A stretch of DNA of 64,000 nt from Crocinitomicaceae bacterium (GTDB lineage: Bacteria; Bacteroidota; Bacteroidia; Flavobacteriales_D; Crocinitomicaceae). A model generated the notes under the pieces. It was not told the origin of the DNA and made no database searches. It saw only the letters and a program-made list of their open reading frames with translations. The DNA is taken from NCBI GenBank assembly GCA_022447665.1, contig JAKVAQ010000016.1, positions 62,001 through 126,000 of the forward strand, in the 5' to 3' direction. Of this stretch, positions 24,761 through 32,996 are shown in pieces. A program made the position numbers and the translations under genes. Every line of letters starts with the position of its first letter. Position 1 is the first letter of the stretch.

Positions 24761-26491
24761 ATGCATTACAAGATATATTTCAGAACGCCTGCGACGCAAT
24801 ACATTCACATTGAAGCAAGAATACCGAGCCCTGAAAACACTATAACGTTACAATTCCCGATGTGGCGACCAGGAAGGTATGAATTGGGTAATTTCTCCAA
24901 GAATATTCACTCATTTGAAGTTTTAAATGAAAGCGGCAAGAAAATAGCCTTTGAAAAAAGAACCAAATCTACTTGGGAAGCAGACTCTTCACAAACATCT
25001 GAAGTTATAGTTCGATACCGTTATTTTGCCAATGAATTAAACGCAGGCTCTTCTTTCTTGGACGATCTACAACTCTATGTAAACCCCGTAAATCTTCTCA
25101 TCTACTCGAAAGAATCGATAAACAACCCTTGTACACTCACTTTAGACATTCCTGAAAACTTTAAGCTAGCTTGCGGCGCAAACCACAAGAATAAGGTTAT
25201 TCAGTGTAAAGATTATCACGAATTGGTAGACACTCCTTTCATTGCATCCCCTACGCTTAAGAAACATACCTATGTCGTTAAGGGTATAAATTTCAATCTA
25301 TGGTTTCAAGGAGATTACGATTTTGACGAAGAAAAAGTACTGAACGATTTTCGAAAGTTTACCTCATATCAACTGAACGTATTCGAATATTTCGAGCCAA
25401 AGGAATATCATTTCCTGTTTCAAATCCTTCCTATAAAAGCGTACCATGGTGTTGAACACACAACCTCCACAGTTATTGCCTTGGGCCCTGGTAACGAATT
25501 AATGAATAAACTTTATGATGATTTCTTAGGTGTAAGTTCGCATGAACTATATCATGTTTGGAATGTCAAAGCCATACGTCCTCTAGAAATGCAGCCATAT
25601 AATTACGCTGAAGAAAATTACACACATTTAGGCTATGTAGCAGAAGGAGTCACAACATATATGGGAGATCTAATATTGAGCGCTTCTGGTGTTAAGGATT
25701 TTGCATGGTACAAACTTGAGCTTGAAAAACTTCTTCAACGTCATTTTGACAATTTTGGAAGATTTAATTACTCCGTGGCAGAATCTAGCTTGGATACTTG
25801 GTTAGATGGCTACGTTCAAGGAGTACCACATAGAAAAGTATCCATTTATAATGAGGGTGCTTTATTAGCGTTATCAATGGATGCATTAATCCGCGAAGGC
25901 TCTGGAAATAAAGCTTCGCTGCATGATGTTATGAACGCAATGAACGAAAAGTTTGGAAGAACTGACTTAGGCTATACAGCCAATGATTTCTTTGCTTTAA
26001 TTGGTGAGATCGGAAACTTCGACACTACTGAGTTCAGAGAAAAATACTATTACGGCACCAACTCCTTTGAACCATTACTGGTAAGAGCTTTCAAGATTTT
26101 AGGACTTGATATCAAAATGGAAAAAAATTCATCCGCCCAACAAGATCAACTAGGTGTAAAATGTCTACCAAAAGATCAGCACTATCAAATCATGAGTATC
26201 GCACCAGGGAGTGGAGCTGAATTAGCAGGATTAATGGTTAATGATGTGATTATTAAAATTAACCACGACAAAGTTGATAAAAACTTAGATGAATTATTAA
26301 AACCACTTTTTGAATCTGAAATTCATGTTACAGTTCAACGAATGGGTAGAGAATTAACTCTGTTTGTTCCTCACACAAACAAAAGCTATTACCCGAAATA
26401 CAGTGTTATAAAGGATCCCAACCCTTCTAATCTATCCAAAAGAATTTTCAAAGCTTGGTGCGGTTATAAATATGACGAAGTAGCGATTTAA
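24761..26491 (+). CDS. M61-family (glycyl aminopeptidase-like) metallopeptidase with PDZ domain
   Basis: A 576-residue peptidase. The N-terminal beta domain is followed by a thermolysin-like catalytic domain with the zinc motif SSHELYHVWNVKAIRP (HExxH) and the downstream Glu in YVAEGVTTYMGDLIL. A PDZ domain lies near the C-terminus (SGAELAGLMVNDVIIKINHD). The classic activity of the family is release of N-terminal Gly or Ala. I see no signal peptide, so it seems cytoplasmic. The start ATG (MHYKIYF) is 1 bp after the stop of the glycine-rich lipoprotein. Confidence 0.9.
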   Translation: MHYKIYFRTPATQYIHIEARIPSPENTITLQFPMWRPGRYELGNFSKNIHSFEVLNESGKKIAFEKRTKSTWEADSSQTSEVIVRYRYFANELNAGSSFLDDLQLYVNPVNLLIYSKESINNPCTLTLDIPENFKLACGANHKNKVIQCKDYHELVDTPFIASPTLKKHTYVVKGINFNLWFQGDYDFDEEKVLNDFRKFTSYQLNVFEYFEPKEYHFLFQILPIKAYHGVEHTTSTVIALGPGNELMNKLYDDFLGVSSHELYHVWNVKAIRPLEMQPYNYAEENYTHLGYVAEGVTTYMGDLILSASGVKDFAWYKLELEKLLQRHFDNFGRFNYSVAESSLDTWLDGYVQGVPHRKVSIYNEGALLALSMDALIREGSGNKASLHDVMNAMNEKFGRTDLGYTANDFFALIGEIGNFDTTEFREKYYYGTNSFEPLLVRAFKILGLDIKMEKNSSAQQDQLGVKCLPKDQHYQIMSIAPGSGAELAGLMVNDVIIKINHDKVDKNLDELLKPLFESEIHVTVQRMGRELTLFVPHTNKSYYPKYSVIKDPNPSNLSKRIFKAWCGYKYDEVAI

Positions 26492-27097
26492 TTGAGTTCA
26501 GAAATTTACAATACCGTTGATTCACAAGGAGAGTCTCTTTACAAGGAGAAAGGCTCTAAATTCCTAGGATTAGTTCAGTCGTGCCATAACGAGAACGAAG
26601 CAAAAAAGATTATTCAGGCTTTAAGAGAAGAACACCCTAATGCGGTACACGTGTGTTTCGCCTGGCGATTTGGTATAGAAAACTATAGTGATAGGTATTC
26701 TGATGATGGTGAACCGAACAACTCCGCAGGAAAGCCAATTTTTGGACAGATTATTAACGCTGAGATAACGAATGTTCTAATTACAGTTGTCCGGTATTAT
26801 GGTGGAACAAAACTAGGCGTTGGAGGCTTAATTTCAGCCTATAAGACTACCGCTGCAGAAGCAATTGAGAATACAATTATTGTTCAAAAGGAACTTACCT
26901 ACGAGTGTATTATTCGGTATGATTATTCAGAAACAGGGAAAGCTAATATTATACTTTCAAAAAACAATGTAGATATCATAGAAAATGGGTTCGATTCTCT
27001 GGGTCCATTCATTAAATTTGCAGCGAATAAAATCGCAATATCTAAAGTAAAGATCGCATTAGGAGAAACCAAATCAATCAAATTAGAAGAAGAATGA
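26492..27097 (+). CDS. IMPACT/YigZ-family protein with TTG start
   Basis: A 201-residue homologue of E. coli YigZ and eukaryotic IMPACT. Signatures are LYKEKGSKFLGL, the conserved SDDGEPNNSAGKPI and TVVRYYGGTKLGVGGLISAY. The family fold resembles EF-G domain IV, and a ribosome- or tRNA-linked role is suspected. The start must be the TTG directly after the M61 stop: the family N-terminus lies there and no ATG or GTG is available before the conserved region. Its end overlaps the next gene by 4 bp (ATGA). Confidence 0.88.
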   Translation: MSSEIYNTVDSQGESLYKEKGSKFLGLVQSCHNENEAKKIIQALREEHPNAVHVCFAWRFGIENYSDRYSDDGEPNNSAGKPIFGQIINAEITNVLITVVRYYGGTKLGVGGLISAYKTTAAEAIENTIIVQKELTYECIIRYDYSETGKANIILSKNNVDIIENGFDSLGPFIKFAANKIAISKVKIALGETKSIKLEEE

Positions 27098-28017
27098 AGT
27101 TATTAGAAGAATTAATTGCTGTACAAGGAACTAGCGGAGATGAGGCGAAAATTCGTGACTTTATTATTGATTACGTGAATAAAGATTCAGCAAATTGGAA
27201 AGTAAAACCAGAGCTCCATTTCGGAGATGAATTTCAAGATGCTTTGATTCTTACTTTTGGGAACCCGAGAACTGCAATATTTGCACATACCGACACCATT
27301 GGATTCACTGTAGGATACAATAACAACCTAATAAAGGTAGGTGGCCCAAGAATTATAGACGGAACTCAACTGGTGGGTCACGATAAACACGGTGATATTG
27401 AAACTGAATTAATGGTGGTTGATCACGAGGATGATTCTAGAGAAGTAAAATGTGTTTCAGAAAGAGTTTTTGAACGAGGAACACCACTCAGCTTTAAACC
27501 TAATTACAGAGAGACGGAAGAGTATGTTCAAAGCCCTTACCTTGATAATAGATTAGGTGTTTGGGTGGCATTAGAAGTTGCTAAAACACTAGAAAATGGT
27601 GCAATAGTTTTCTCTACTTATGAAGAACATGGCGGAAATTCTGTAGGCTTTCTAGGCCGATATTTACAAGAAAAATATGGTATTCGTCAAGCCTTAATCT
27701 CTGATATTACCTGGGTTACTGACGGAGTAAAACATGGACAAGGTGTTGCCATTTCGTTAAGAGACAAAGGAATTCCTAGAAGAAGTTACATTAATAGAAT
27801 ATTGAAAATTGCTTCAGCATCAAATATAAAATACCAGCTTGAAGTTGAAAGCTCAGGAGGTAGTGATGGTACAATGCTTCAAAGTTCTGATCTTTCTTTT
27901 GACTGGTGCTTTATAGGCGCTGCTGAGGACAATGTCCACACTCCGGACGAAAAGGTACATAAAGAAGACATCCAAAGTATGATTGACTTATATGTTGCAT
28001 TGATGCAAAGGCTATAA
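27094..28017 (+). CDS. M42-like zinc aminopeptidase
   Basis: A 307-residue cytoplasmic metallopeptidase of clan MH. Expected metal ligands and catalytic acids are visible: His and Asp in AHTDTIGF, the bridging Asp in SPYLDNRLGVW, Glu-Glu in STYEEHGGNSVG, Asp in ISDITWVTDG and the last His in NVHTPDEKVH. The family removes N-terminal residues from peptides; some relatives are deblocking aminopeptidases or cellulases. The start overlaps the preceding IMPACT gene (ATGA). Together with the M61 peptidase it gives this operon two peptide-trimming enzymes. Confidence 0.87.
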   Translation: MKLLEELIAVQGTSGDEAKIRDFIIDYVNKDSANWKVKPELHFGDEFQDALILTFGNPRTAIFAHTDTIGFTVGYNNNLIKVGGPRIIDGTQLVGHDKHGDIETELMVVDHEDDSREVKCVSERVFERGTPLSFKPNYRETEEYVQSPYLDNRLGVWVALEVAKTLENGAIVFSTYEEHGGNSVGFLGRYLQEKYGIRQALISDITWVTDGVKHGQGVAISLRDKGIPRRSYINRILKIASASNIKYQLEVESSGGSDGTMLQSSDLSFDWCFIGAAEDNVHTPDEKVHKEDIQSMIDLYVALMQRL

Positions 28018-28078
28018 TTTTAAACATTTCAAGTTCATATCTTTCTTGCTAGTAAAGGAGTCAGTCAAGCCTTATTCT

Positions 28079-28086
28079 TAATTTTG
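28079..28086 (+). promoter_or_regulatory. -7 box TAATTTTG, 4 nt before GTG start
   Basis: Perfect TAnnTTTG match followed by TGCT and the GTG at 28091. The spacing equals that of the other leaderless candidates, here with a GTG start codon. Confidence 0.6.
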
Positions 28087-28090
28087 TGCT

Positions 28091-28903
28091 GTGAGCAAGT
28101 TCGTCGATATTGAAAAACTAATCGAGGAGAAAAATCCGAAGCTAGCCAAATGGCTGCCAGGTTTTGTTGTCCGTTATCTTAAGCGTACCATACATGAGGA
28201 TGAGACAAATGCGTTTATGGAAAAAACGCAAGACTATGACACCTACGAATTTGTTGCTGAAATCATTGATTATTTAAACATTAAGGTAAATATTCAAGGC
28301 CTCGAAAATATACCAGAAAAAGACGGAGCAATACTTGTGGCTAACCACCCATTAGGAGGAATGGATGCTATTTCTATTCTTCATGAAATAAAGCACATTA
28401 GAACAGATGTGAAATTTATTGTGAATGATCTATTACTCCATTTAAGAAACCTTAAAAGTATTTTTGTAGGTGTAAATAAGCACGGCACTAACTCGAAAGA
28501 CTCTTTGCGCGCCGTTGACGAATTGTTTGCTACTAATAATTTAGTTTTCCTATTCCCTGCAGGCCTTGTTTCGCGCAGAAACAAAGGAGAAATCAAAGAT
28601 TTAGAATGGAAAAAAACTTTTGTTTCTAGAGCAAAAAAGTATGAGAAAAATGTAATCCCTGTTTATATTGAAGGATCTTTAGGAAACTTTTTCTACAGAC
28701 TTTCAAACTTTAGAAGTCGAGTTGGAATAAAGGCGAATATAGAAATGCTTTATCTTGTTGATGAGCTTTATAAACAGCGAAACAAGACAATAGATATTAT
28801 CATAGGGGAACCCATACCAGCTTCGACCTATGACAAAACAAAACGCGACATCGAGTGGGCAGCTTGGACCAAGGAAAAAGTTTACGCCCTGAAAAACAAA
28901 TAA
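28091..28903 (+). CDS. glsA: PlsC-like acyltransferase, likely glycine-lipid O-acyltransferase
   Basis: A 270-residue lysophospholipid-acyltransferase-type protein. The catalytic HxxxxD motif is NHPLGGMDAIS and a glycine-containing LFPAGLVSRRNKGEI segment marks acceptor phosphate binding. It is followed 6 bp later by a GNAT/hemolysin-type N-acyltransferase. This pair matches the GlsA (O-acyl) and GlsB (N-acyl) enzymes that make glycine and serine lipids in Bacteroides, so I assign it by context and family. If so, it adds the second fatty acid to an N-acyl-3-hydroxy-acyl glycine at the membrane. It starts with GTG. Confidence 0.8.
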   Translation: MSKFVDIEKLIEEKNPKLAKWLPGFVVRYLKRTIHEDETNAFMEKTQDYDTYEFVAEIIDYLNIKVNIQGLENIPEKDGAILVANHPLGGMDAISILHEIKHIRTDVKFIVNDLLLHLRNLKSIFVGVNKHGTNSKDSLRAVDELFATNNLVFLFPAGLVSRRNKGEIKDLEWKKTFVSRAKKYEKNVIPVYIEGSLGNFFYRLSNFRSRVGIKANIEMLYLVDELYKQRNKTIDIIIGEPIPASTYDKTKRDIEWAAWTKEKVYALKNK

Positions 28904-28909
28904 CTAAAA

Positions 28910-29848
28910 ATGAGTAAGATTGATTTATCATACATTATCGACCCTATTGATAGGGAGGTCTTGCTAAAAGAATTGCATGATGGACGATTCGTGCGAAAAA
29001 CAAATAAAGGCGGTAATGAAGTTTACATCTTGAACCATCACAATTCACCCAACGTGATGAAAGAAATAGGACGCTTAAGAGAGGTAACTTTTGCAAGCGC
29101 TGGTGGAGGAACTGGTCAACCGATTGACATAGATGATCACGACACAAACGTAAACTGTTACGATCAACTTATAGTGTACTCACCGGAAGACCAAGAAATT
29201 ACCGGTGGATATCGTTTTAAGTACTGCAAAAAAGTTGACTCAGAAAATACTGAAAATGAATTATCTACAGCTAATTACTTCGATTTTTCATCTAAGTTTT
29301 TAATCGAATATTTACCGTACTCAATTGAACTAGGTAGATCATGGGTAAATCCTGAATTCCAACCTTCCAAAAACCCAAGAAAAGGTTTATTTGCACTAGA
29401 TAATTTATGGGATGGTTTGGGCGCTATTGTGCACTTATATCCTGAAATGAAATACTTTTTTGGGAAAGTAACGATGTATAGTAGTTTTAATGAAGAAGCA
29501 AAAAGAGCTGTACTTGGCTTCATGAATTACTATTTTGGAGACAAAGAAAACCTTGTCACACCGAAAAATCCAATGTATACAACCGTTGGCAAACACGAAA
29601 TTAACCAGTTGTTAGGCGGTTTAGAATTTAAAGAAGGACTTAAGTTGCTTCAGAAGTATTGTAGAGAAAGGGACGAAAATGTACCACCTTTGATTTCAAA
29701 CTACATGCAACTCTCCCCTACTATGAAAGCTTTTGGTACTGCCCAAAACATGGACTTTGGAGGTGTAGAAGAAACAGGTATACTAGTAACGCTTGATGAT
29801 ATTTATGAAGCGAAAAAAGAGCGACACTTGGCCCAAGCTGATGATTAA
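28910..29848 (+). CDS. glsB: GNAT/OlsB-type N-acyltransferase, likely glycine-lipid GlsB
   Basis: A 312-residue acyltransferase related to ornithine-lipid OlsB and the so-called hemolysin family. Typical segments are REVTFASAGGGTGQPIDID and ELGRSWVNPEFQPSKNP. In Bacteroides the homologue GlsB joins a 3-hydroxy fatty acid to glycine, the first step to glycine lipids. It sits directly after the PlsC-like GlsA candidate, the usual pairing. Nitrogen-containing, phosphate-free lipids would suit a phosphate-poor marine life. The amino-acid head group is inferred, not read from residues. Confidence 0.82.
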   Translation: MSKIDLSYIIDPIDREVLLKELHDGRFVRKTNKGGNEVYILNHHNSPNVMKEIGRLREVTFASAGGGTGQPIDIDDHDTNVNCYDQLIVYSPEDQEITGGYRFKYCKKVDSENTENELSTANYFDFSSKFLIEYLPYSIELGRSWVNPEFQPSKNPRKGLFALDNLWDGLGAIVHLYPEMKYFFGKVTMYSSFNEEAKRAVLGFMNYYFGDKENLVTPKNPMYTTVGKHEINQLLGGLEFKEGLKLLQKYCRERDENVPPLISNYMQLSPTMKAFGTAQNMDFGGVEETGILVTLDDIYEAKKERHLAQADD

Positions 29849-29905
29849 TGATAGATTGGCCTAAGCCATTGATTCTGCGGTTATAGAATTTCGTATATTC
29901 TTCAG

Positions 29906-29913
29906 TATAATTG
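29906..29913 (+). promoter_or_regulatory. -7-like box TATAATTG, 4 nt before ATG
   Basis: One mismatch to TAnnTTTG. It is followed by ACTT and the ATG at 29918, matching the 4-nt spacing of its paralogue's promoter at 31068. Confidence 0.4.
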
Positions 29914-29917
29914 ACTT

Positions 29918-30988
29918 ATGAAAAGAATAAACACCCGATTTAGTCTTTTATTTCTATTCATTACACTAACATTCTGGAATTGTGAAACGGATTTTAGCCT
30001 AAACGGAGAATATACTGTTACACCAGTAGTTTTTGGACTGCTTGATCAGCGTGACACCACTCATATAATTAAAATCACAAAGGCCTTTCTTGGAGATGGA
30101 GACAATCTTGTGTATGCACAAAACCCCGACTCGAATTACTTTAAACAGTTAGATGCTCAAGTAATTGAACATATCAATGGCTCTCCTACAGGAAGAACTT
30201 GGCAACTCAAAGACAGCATAATTCCCAACAAAGATACTGATGGCATTTTCTACGCTCCCGAACAAAAAGTATATGTGTTTTACGAATCAGATTTAGATGA
30301 AAATGCTGAATATGAACTTATTATTGACATTAATGAAGGACAACATCAAGCAAAGGGCATCACAAGTTTAATTTGGGGAGTTGATATTCCAAATTCAATT
30401 AAATTAAGTGGCTACACGGTCTTCTTCAACAAACCAAACCCACTTTCAAACGAAGACTATCTCCGCTGGAACTTTGATGTATTTGAGGGCTATGGTGTAG
30501 GAAAATATGAACATGGTCTCGAAATCGAGTGGATTGAGTATTATACAGATGGAACAAATCAAACGTATAGCCACCGAGGAAATTTCAGTTCAGAGGAGCA
30601 GGCAGATCCTTCAAAACCAAGTACACATAGAGCCGTATTTGATGGGATTGGATTTTTTCAATGGGTGAATAGCGTTGTTCCCGAAGATGATCAAGTTGAA
30701 AGAAGAGTAATGACCAACTTAACTCTCAGAATCAGCGCTGCCCATGTAGATTTTAATACTTATTTACAAGTATCTAAACCAGTTACTAATATTGGTCAGG
30801 TAAAACCAACCTTCTCAAATATCGAAGGGGGAATCGGACTCTTCTCTTCAAGACACATTTATACCACTTCAAACTTGCAATTATCCAAAGCTTCCAGAAG
30901 AGAGCTGTGCCAAGGGCAATATACTATTTCAAAGAAATTTTGCTCCAACTATTCTACTGATTTCAGGGAGCCATGGTATTGTCCGTAA
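29918..30988 (+). CDS. Lipoprotein, first copy of a tandem paralogous pair
   Basis: Not recognised. A 356-residue lipoprotein (hydrophobic signal then FWNC, with C-ETDFSLNG beginning the mature part). The first 130 residues after the Cys are about three-quarters identical by eye to the next gene, including THIIKITKAFLGDGDNLVYA and ENAEYELIIDINEG. The later part is more divergent but both end with a Cys-containing motif (RELCQGQY, then KKFCSNY and a final Cys-Pro). The mature fold looks all-beta, perhaps DUF4249-like, but I cannot confirm that. It is probably periplasmic or outer-membrane-attached. Confidence 0.75.
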   Translation: MKRINTRFSLLFLFITLTFWNCETDFSLNGEYTVTPVVFGLLDQRDTTHIIKITKAFLGDGDNLVYAQNPDSNYFKQLDAQVIEHINGSPTGRTWQLKDSIIPNKDTDGIFYAPEQKVYVFYESDLDENAEYELIIDINEGQHQAKGITSLIWGVDIPNSIKLSGYTVFFNKPNPLSNEDYLRWNFDVFEGYGVGKYEHGLEIEWIEYYTDGTNQTYSHRGNFSSEEQADPSKPSTHRAVFDGIGFFQWVNSVVPEDDQVERRVMTNLTLRISAAHVDFNTYLQVSKPVTNIGQVKPTFSNIEGGIGLFSSRHIYTTSNLQLSKASRRELCQGQYTISKKFCSNYSTDFREPWYCP

Positions 30989-31067
30989 ACAATATCATCG
31001 TGATAAATATTACGTGAACGCTCGATTCTATTGATTCAACGGTAAAGAAATCATGGAAATATTTGAC

Positions 31068-31075
31068 TAAATTTG
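31068..31075 (+). promoter_or_regulatory. -7 box TAAATTTG, 4 nt before ATG
   Basis: Perfect TAnnTTTG match followed by CATC and the ATG at 31080. It is the clearest example of the 4-nt arrangement in the window. Confidence 0.6.
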
Positions 31076-31079
31076 CATC

Positions 31080-32147
31080 ATGAGAAGAATCATCTTTGGT
31101 ATTTGCGCCATTGTAGGCTTAGCGGCTATTACACCAAGCTGTGAAACAGATTTCAGCTTAAACGGAGACTATACTATAACTCCAGTTGTATTTGGTTTGT
31201 TAGATCAAAACCAATCAACGCACATGATTAAAATTACCAAAGCCTATTTAGGTGATGGAGATAACTTGGTATATGCACAAAATCCAGATTCTAACTATTT
31301 CCAGCAAGTAGATGCTCGCGTGATAGAATATGTAGACAGTGAACCTTCAGGAAGAGAATGGAGTTTGTATGATTCAATCATCACGAATAAAGACACCAGC
31401 GGTCTTTTTTACGGACCAGAGCAAAAAGTATATGTATTTCGTGAACCTGCATTAGACGAGAACGCGGAGTACGAGTTAATAATCGATATTAACGAAGGAC
31501 AGCATGAAGTAAAAGGTAGAACTACTCTTCTTTCAGGTTTCGATGTTTCGGGGCAATTATCTTTACCAACATATAAAGTGACCTTTAATAACGCCAATCC
31601 AACTTCCTCTACAGATTACAAAGCCTGGATTTTCACGGTGACAGAAGCCTTAAACGCTGCAGACTATAATTACAAGTATACTTTCAATTTCACAGAATTT
31701 TATATGGATGGCTCTTCACAATCATTCAGTTTAGAACGTAATGAAGGGAATCAACCACAAGAAAAGCCTTCAAATCCTCAGGTGCAAACAGCAAGTTTTG
31801 GCGGTCTATCTTTCTTCGAATGGTTAGACACGCAAATTCCTGACGATGATAACGTTGATTATAGAATTATGACCGGACTTGATCTACAAATTGCAGTAGC
31901 TCATGAAGATTTAGCGCAGTATATTGATGTAGCCCAACCGGTAACAAGTATTTCACAAGTTGAACCAGTTTACACAAACTTAGAAAACTCTTTAGGCCTT
32001 TTCTCTAGTCGTTTTATTTACGAGCAATATAACTTTAGACTAGTTAAGAACTCGATGCGTGAATTATGCATAGGACAGTTCACCGGAACGAAGAAATTCT
32101 GTTCTCAATATGTTGAAGACAATACTGAATCTTGGGCTTGTCCGTAA
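31080..32147 (+). CDS. Lipoprotein, second copy of a tandem paralogous pair
   Basis: Not recognised. It has 355 residues with signal MRRIIFGICAIVGL and lipobox ITPSC. The mature start CETDFSLNGDYTITPVVFG is nearly the same as in the upstream paralogue and the overall length differs by one residue, so the two arose by tandem duplication. Conserved Cys residues near the end (RELCIGQF, KKFCSQY, and Cys before the final Pro) may form disulfides. Its 3' end overlaps the start of the next gene by 38 bp. Confidence 0.75.
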   Translation: MRRIIFGICAIVGLAAITPSCETDFSLNGDYTITPVVFGLLDQNQSTHMIKITKAYLGDGDNLVYAQNPDSNYFQQVDARVIEYVDSEPSGREWSLYDSIITNKDTSGLFYGPEQKVYVFREPALDENAEYELIIDINEGQHEVKGRTTLLSGFDVSGQLSLPTYKVTFNNANPTSSTDYKAWIFTVTEALNAADYNYKYTFNFTEFYMDGSSQSFSLERNEGNQPQEKPSNPQVQTASFGGLSFFEWLDTQIPDDDNVDYRIMTGLDLQIAVAHEDLAQYIDVAQPVTSISQVEPVYTNLENSLGLFSSRFIYEQYNFRLVKNSMRELCIGQFTGTKKFCSQYVEDNTESWACP

Positions 32148-32988
32148 ACATCATTTAACAAGCCTTTTCATACCAATATTTTTAATTGCCCTTACCTCTT
32201 GCAGGAAGGACAAGCCAAATGCTGAAGATATAACCCATTCATATCTTCACCTTTCTCATACAAGATTGGCCGACAATTCTGGTATGTACGCCCCTGTTTA
32301 TGACATTGATTACTCTCAATATGAACTTTTGTTGCTAGGCGGAGATTTAGCTAATCTCACAAGTTTGGATGACGATATTTTAACTCATGTTGACGCCGTA
32401 TTCGATTTAGGGGCCCCCACTACTCTATTAGCTTTGGGGAATCACGATTACACGGACACCGAGAAACTTAGCAATTATACAAACCGCCCGAATTATTTTG
32501 CTTATTATCAAAACTATGCAACATTCATTGTTTTAGATACACAGGATTCGCTGAGTAACATTGTTGGCGACCAACAATCTTTTCTAAACGAAGTTTTGGA
32601 CACTATTCAGGTATCTAGACAGGTTTTTATTTTGACTCATAAACTCATTTGGATGGATGGTAATTCTGAACTTGAACCACAAATTGATTTCATTTCAAAC
32701 GGTATTGCAGGAGATTGTTTCCATTGCGTAAACCCTAATAATTTTTATACCGCAGTGTATCCCAAGTTAATTTCATTGGAAAACTCTGGAATAAACGTTA
32801 CCTGCTTAGCAGGAGATTTGGGTTTTAAAGTAAGTAGCTTCCAATACAGCAGTCCAGAAGGGATCGACTTTTATGCGTCAGGCGTTGATTATGACCAACC
32901 TGAAACGTGGAATCAAGTTTTGATTATAGATCATAATATAACGCAACATAAAGTTGATTGTAGATTTGTAAGCATTAGTGAATTATAA
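32110..32988 (+). CDS. Metallophosphoesterase-like lipoprotein
   Basis: A 292-residue protein with calcineurin-like phosphoesterase features: LLLLGGDLANL, LALGNHDYTD, FILTHKLIW and CLAGDLGFKV, giving Asp, Asn-His and His metal ligands. The canonical first DxH motif is replaced by a SYLHLSHTRLAD region. A lipobox LTSC near residue 31 makes it a lipoprotein. The only usable start is ATG 32110, inside the previous gene, which puts a 14-residue charged stretch before the hydrophobic signal. The substrate is unknown. It shares a transcript with the paralogous lipoprotein upstream. Confidence 0.75.
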   Translation: MLKTILNLGLVRKHHLTSLFIPIFLIALTSCRKDKPNAEDITHSYLHLSHTRLADNSGMYAPVYDIDYSQYELLLLGGDLANLTSLDDDILTHVDAVFDLGAPTTLLALGNHDYTDTEKLSNYTNRPNYFAYYQNYATFIVLDTQDSLSNIVGDQQSFLNEVLDTIQVSRQVFILTHKLIWMDGNSELEPQIDFISNGIAGDCFHCVNPNNFYTAVYPKLISLENSGINVTCLAGDLGFKVSSFQYSSPEGIDFYASGVDYDQPETWNQVLIIDHNITQHKVDCRFVSISEL

Positions 32989-32996
32989 CCCAAATA

